Assembly (NCBI GenBank): GCA_022264855.1
Contig: JABYQU010000028.1
Location: 62,001-126,000, forward strand
Direction of reading: 5' to 3'
DNA length: 64,000 nt
From: Lenzites betulinus
Lineage: Eukaryota; Basidiomycota; Agaricomycetes; Polyporales; Polyporaceae
The translations under genes and the position numbers were made by a program. This document shows positions 60,591 to 64,000 of this stretch, piece after piece. Every line of letters starts with the position of its first letter. Position 1 is the stretch's first letter. The notes under the pieces are model-generated. The model did not search any database and had not been told where the DNA came from. It saw only the letters and a program-made list of their open reading frames with translations.

Positions 60591-61966
60591 ATGTCTGCCT
60601 TGATTCATCCCGCTGGAAAGCGCTTCCTCATGCGCAAGTCCTCTAACACCGAGAACATGCCTCCCACCCTGCCCCGCGCAGGACACGCGAAGAAGGCGGG
60701 GACACTTGTCTCTGCCCGCGAGGCATCCCGTAGGCGGCGCGCTCGCGTTGTCAGCGGCTCTACCGTCGCCCTCCGCAAGATCGTTCAGAACGCACAGCGC
60801 CGAGCGACAAAGGCCTCCATTGCCCGTCCGATGGTCTTCAAACTCGAACAGGCCCCTGAGTCCCTATCCCCTCTTTCAGAGGTCGAGCAAACCACCCCGC
60901 AGGCCGCACACACCACAGCTGCTCCTGAGGCTCCTGAGTCTTCACACATGCAGTTCCCTCGCTGGCTGGCTCGCCCTGCCAACTTCCCTGAGGCTTTCGA
61001 ACGCGAGAACATCGACGCCTGCGGGGAGGGTGTTCATGGGGTTCCGCACGAGTACATTTTGCGCGGCTTGGATGTTACCGGTCACAAGTGAGTAGACTGC
61101 TTTTTCTTTGTTCTCCACCCAATACTTATCTCGTGCAAAGAATGTGGCAAATCGTTCAGGGAGCGATCATCGACACCGTGACACTCGGTCATACACTTCC
61201 TAAGGAAATCAAGGTCGTCATTGCTGACCACACCATGTTGGCTGCTGCCTCGGCTCTCCCGAACTCATTCCCCACGCATGTTCTCGCGGTCTGGGAAGCG
61301 CCCTCACCTACCGCAGGCTCTCAGAGTGGAGTTAACCCCGCCACTGGCCGGCGCAAAGTGCGCCTTGTGGCCGTTCACAACCTCGTGCTCGCCGCGCATT
61401 GTGCGAACTGGTTCCCCATGCCCTTGGCAGACGAAGCGCCTCGCAAACGCGTCGCGGTGAACTCCGGCGGCGCCATGGGCACGCAGCTCATCCTCCCCGT
61501 CATCCCTCTCCCCGTCCCGCACGTCGACTCCTTCCATCAACTCCTATTGGGCATGTACACCCACAAGGTTTCCAGGCTACTCGATGAGCTTGTCCCCGTC
61601 CAGAAGCCGGCCTTCGTCGTCCCCACGCGCGAGAACCCTCACCCCCAGAACCCCCACTACATCGTCGAGACCGGGAGGCGGCTCGCGGACAACTACAAAC
61701 CGGCCGCGATTATGCGGATGCTCCGACACGTCATCGGCCTCTGGCAGAACGTGTGCCGCCTAGGGATCAGCGACAAGCGTTTGTGGTTGGCCGTTGACTG
61801 GAGCTGGGATATGCTCCTGACGGGCCTCGCTCACTCCACCGGGCATCCCGAGAGCGTTCCCCGCCCTTCCCCGCGATCCTTCGGGGGGCTCCGGTCTGCG
61901 GATCCCAAGGGCAAGCGCGTCGCCGAGCCCAAGCCCCAGTACGCATATCTCCCGCGGCTCGTATGA
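60591..61966 (+). CDS. Clp1-like protein, 440 aa
   Basis: Two exons (60591-61087, 61141-61966). The family is named after Coprinopsis Clp1 (clampless1), which is needed for clamp cell formation in the sexual, dikaryotic programme controlled by the A mating-type genes; its biochemical activity is unknown. Recognised by VRLVAVHNLVLAAHCANWFP, then LILPVIPLPVPHVDSFHQLL with a following YTHK, and near the C terminus GLWQNVCRLGISDKRLWLAV. The N-terminal third is basic (KRFLMRKSS, then SRRRRARVV) and Thr/Pro-rich. PHEYILRGLDVTGHKMWQIV, spanning the intron, is also a family feature. No membrane segment. Mushroom genomes often hold several copies, so this is not necessarily the orthologue of clp1 itself. 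Pyrimidine-rich DNA precedes the start. Confidence 0.85.
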
Positions 61967-63001
61967 GCTACCTCTCGCTAGGCCTCCGGATGATACCCTC
62001 CCTTCTCTTTTTTCGCATTTCGGTGCGGGCGGTTTGCGGCGCGCTCTACTCCCATCAACATAATCACCACTGTTTCATATGTCCCAACCACTCGTATATG
62101 TTCCCATCCACGCATGCCCCTCTATGCCCCTATGCCCCTCCCTTCACTCCCATTGACATTATCCTTGCATTCCGCGCCGCCCGCCCATATCCTTATCACC
62201 CTCTTCGCACTTCGGACACACTTTCTCAGCCCTTGCGTGGGGCTGTTCTCAGTTTATATCTCTTTGTTTACCTCCGGTCGCGAGACCGTGAGATGGAGCC
62301 TCGGTAGGAAGTGAAGTGAATCAGCACTCAAAATGTACCATTACATCGCATACGTTATCATTGTACGTTCAGACAGTCACAGTTGCATATATTATTTCCA
62401 TCTCCACAACGCCCGACGTGCGAGCTCGAGTGACATTGACGACAGGAACTGGGAACTTGAACCTTTGAAGGGCGGGTGCTACAGGTGGACGTCGATCGAG
62501 GAGCAGTGTCGAAGGAGCGCGGGCTGAGTAGCGAGTAGTGTAACTCAATTTCATATGTCTTGTGTACATGTATCTGACGAGGCAATACACAAGACGAATG
62601 CGCACGAAGCCGAGGATGCACTCCTTGGGCTTGCCCACTAAGGGGAGACGTTGGAAGACCTTGTACAGGATGCATCGGCCGCTCGCAGAAATTAAGGAGA
62701 CCCGTTGTACAACGGTGCGCGCGCCCCCTTCCTGATCTGAGCCAAGTTGAATCCACCGGTAGACGCTGTCACACACCTCCAGCCAGATGTAAAAGAACAC
62801 GGCAAATTAGCCGTTCATTTCACATTCGCGGGACACTATAGCACTGGGATCGCTGCTGCAGCCACGCCCATACAAAGCCCACGCCCATTCGAAGCAGGAC
62901 ACATCCCGGTCGACAGTCTCCTGCGCAGAACCACCGTGTATCCAGACCCGCCCAGAGACCAGAAACCGACCGCGAAAAAAAAGGGAAAACCCCGTCCCGG
63001 C
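61967..63001. other. 3' flanks of convergent genes
   Basis: Long pyrimidine-rich and AT-rich untranslated sequence. The frames at 62358-62800 on the minus strand are not convincing. Confidence 0.45.
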
Positions 63002-64000
63002 TCATCCACGCGTCCCCTCGCTCCCGCCCCCGCTCTGGTGCTTGCCGCTGCCCTGACTCGCATTCTTGCTCGTGCTCTTGCCCTTGCGCCCGTCCGTCCC
63101 GTCCTCGTCGAGCCTGCTCCCAAACTCGCGCTCAAGCCGCCCCTTCGCCTCCGCGCCGCCCCACAGGCCCGCGTCGGACAGGTCCATCGCGCCGCTCGCA
63201 AAGTCCCAGTGGCGCTCGCCGCGGCCCTTGACGTGCTTCAGCACGCCCTGCGCGAGGTGCGCGCGGAGCAGCGCGTCGAACGGGCGCGTCCCCGGCGCGG
63301 CCATTGCGCGCATCTCGACGTACTGCCCCGCGAGCGCGTCGTGTCCCGACACGAACGCGACGATCCGGTACTCGTCCTGCCACCGCCGGGAAAGGGGGGT
63401 AGGGTGAGCGGATGACGGCGATGGGCGGGCGGTGGGGAGAGGACGCACGTCTGGGTCGATGCTGAACTCGTAGTCAGCCCACGCGTCGTGCAGATCCTCG
63501 CGGAGGAACAGCATGTTGCGGAGCGAGCGCGGCTTCGCGGACCCCCCGGGCCCGCGGGTGGCCATCGCGGGGCGCGTCTCGCCGTCGCCAGCATCGTCGG
63601 GCGCGTCCTAGCGGAGCCCCATCAGCCCCTCACCCCAAAGACCCGGTAGGCGGGTACCGCTCGCCCGCAGGACGGGACGAGAGCGAGGGTAAATGGGTGG
63701 GTGGACACGCACCTCCTGCGCGGGGCGCGTCGCCGAGAAGATGTGCGCCGCCTGCAGCCGGCACCACGCGAGCCCGTCGCCGGCGGCCTGGCAGTTGCGG
63801 TGGCGCGCGCGCGACTGGAGGTTGAGCCTGCTCGTGCGCTCGCGGCAGAGCATGCTCAGCTGCGGGAGCGCGTGCGTTGACACGAGCTTGATCGCGATCG
63901 GGGACCAGTCTGGTGGGGTGCGCGCGTGGGTGACGAGTCAGCAGCAGGACGGGGCATGGGGAGCGTTCGGGGGAGGGGGAAATGGGTAGAGCAGGGGTCT
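63002..64000 (-). CDS. HNH nuclease-domain protein, C-terminal part
   Basis: Partial: the 5' end lies beyond the window. Exons seen are 63713-63909 (acceptor at its upstream edge), 63449-63607 and 63002-63376, in phase, giving about 243 residues. The HNH core shows a Cys before the first His-containing motif (LQAAHIFS) and, after the intron, RNMLFLREDLHDAWADYEFS, where the conserved His lies in the LHDAWADYEF block. Then DEYRIVAFV, LLRAHLAQGVLKHVKGRGE and a typical end segment with LEREFGSRLDE. This layout (AAHIF, then DLHxxxDxYEFSIDPD) is a large, poorly studied family in mushroom-forming fungi. The usual second metal-binding His and the CxxTG box cannot be checked in full, and the C terminus is a Gly/Ser/Lys-rich tail. 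Extremely GC-rich. Confidence 0.82.

Noticed and set aside
62747..63415. 222-aa frame on the plus strand
   Set aside because: Antisense of the HNH nuclease exons; Pro/Ala/Leu/Arg composition is a mirror effect.

Overview
The window looks like nuclear DNA of a filamentous basidiomycete (Agaricomycetes, perhaps a polypore-type fungus). The genes are dense and intron-rich, with most introns 45-90 bp and GT..YAG borders. Several families point the same way: large HET-domain proteins, a Clp1 (clampless)-like protein, a mushroom-type HNH nuclease, a cytosolic GH1 beta-glucosidase and an ERT1-type zinc-cluster regulator. I built gene models by hand by joining frames at splice sites and checking that phases close; exon coordinates are in the entries.

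Layout. 1-3.7 kb: debris of HET-domain genes, including one copy whose HET core is deleted. 4.7-9.7 kb: a hypothetical gene, a 79-aa one-membrane-segment protein divergent from PEX3, then a MYND-like remnant. 10.5-16.2 kb: a Gfo/Idh/MocA oxidoreductase with two micro-exons and a 19-exon GH1 beta-glucosidase. 16.6-23.7 kb: tRNA-Asn, an ERT1/AcuK-like gluconeogenesis regulator and a PI-specific phospholipase C. 24.4-26.6 kb: a hypothetical gene divergent from a MYND protein. 27-38.8 kb: a HET fragment and two long HET genes flanking acetyl-CoA synthetase. 39.2-46 kb: TOF1/TIMELESS and SLX1 head to head. 47-52.7 kb: two BAHD-type acyltransferases in tandem with tRNA-Gly between them. 52.9-57.3 kb: a long disordered SAP-domain protein. 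60.6-64 kb: a Clp1-like gene and an HNH nuclease gene cut by the right edge.

How the genes relate. Most are housekeeping genes for peroxisome biogenesis, fork protection and branched-DNA cutting, acetate activation and gluconeogenic control, and phosphoinositide signalling. The accessory part is the HET family (two long copies, one deleted copy, one N-terminal stub, perhaps one more tail) and the duplicated BAHD pair. The HET family is the best candidate for something not yet described: copies share an N-terminal signature and parts of a C-terminal tail, and two truncated copies break at nearly the same codon. The BAHD pair carries an internal duplication of its DFGWG-like module, a clear protein-level oddity. 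No CRISPR array, intact transposon or virus was seen.
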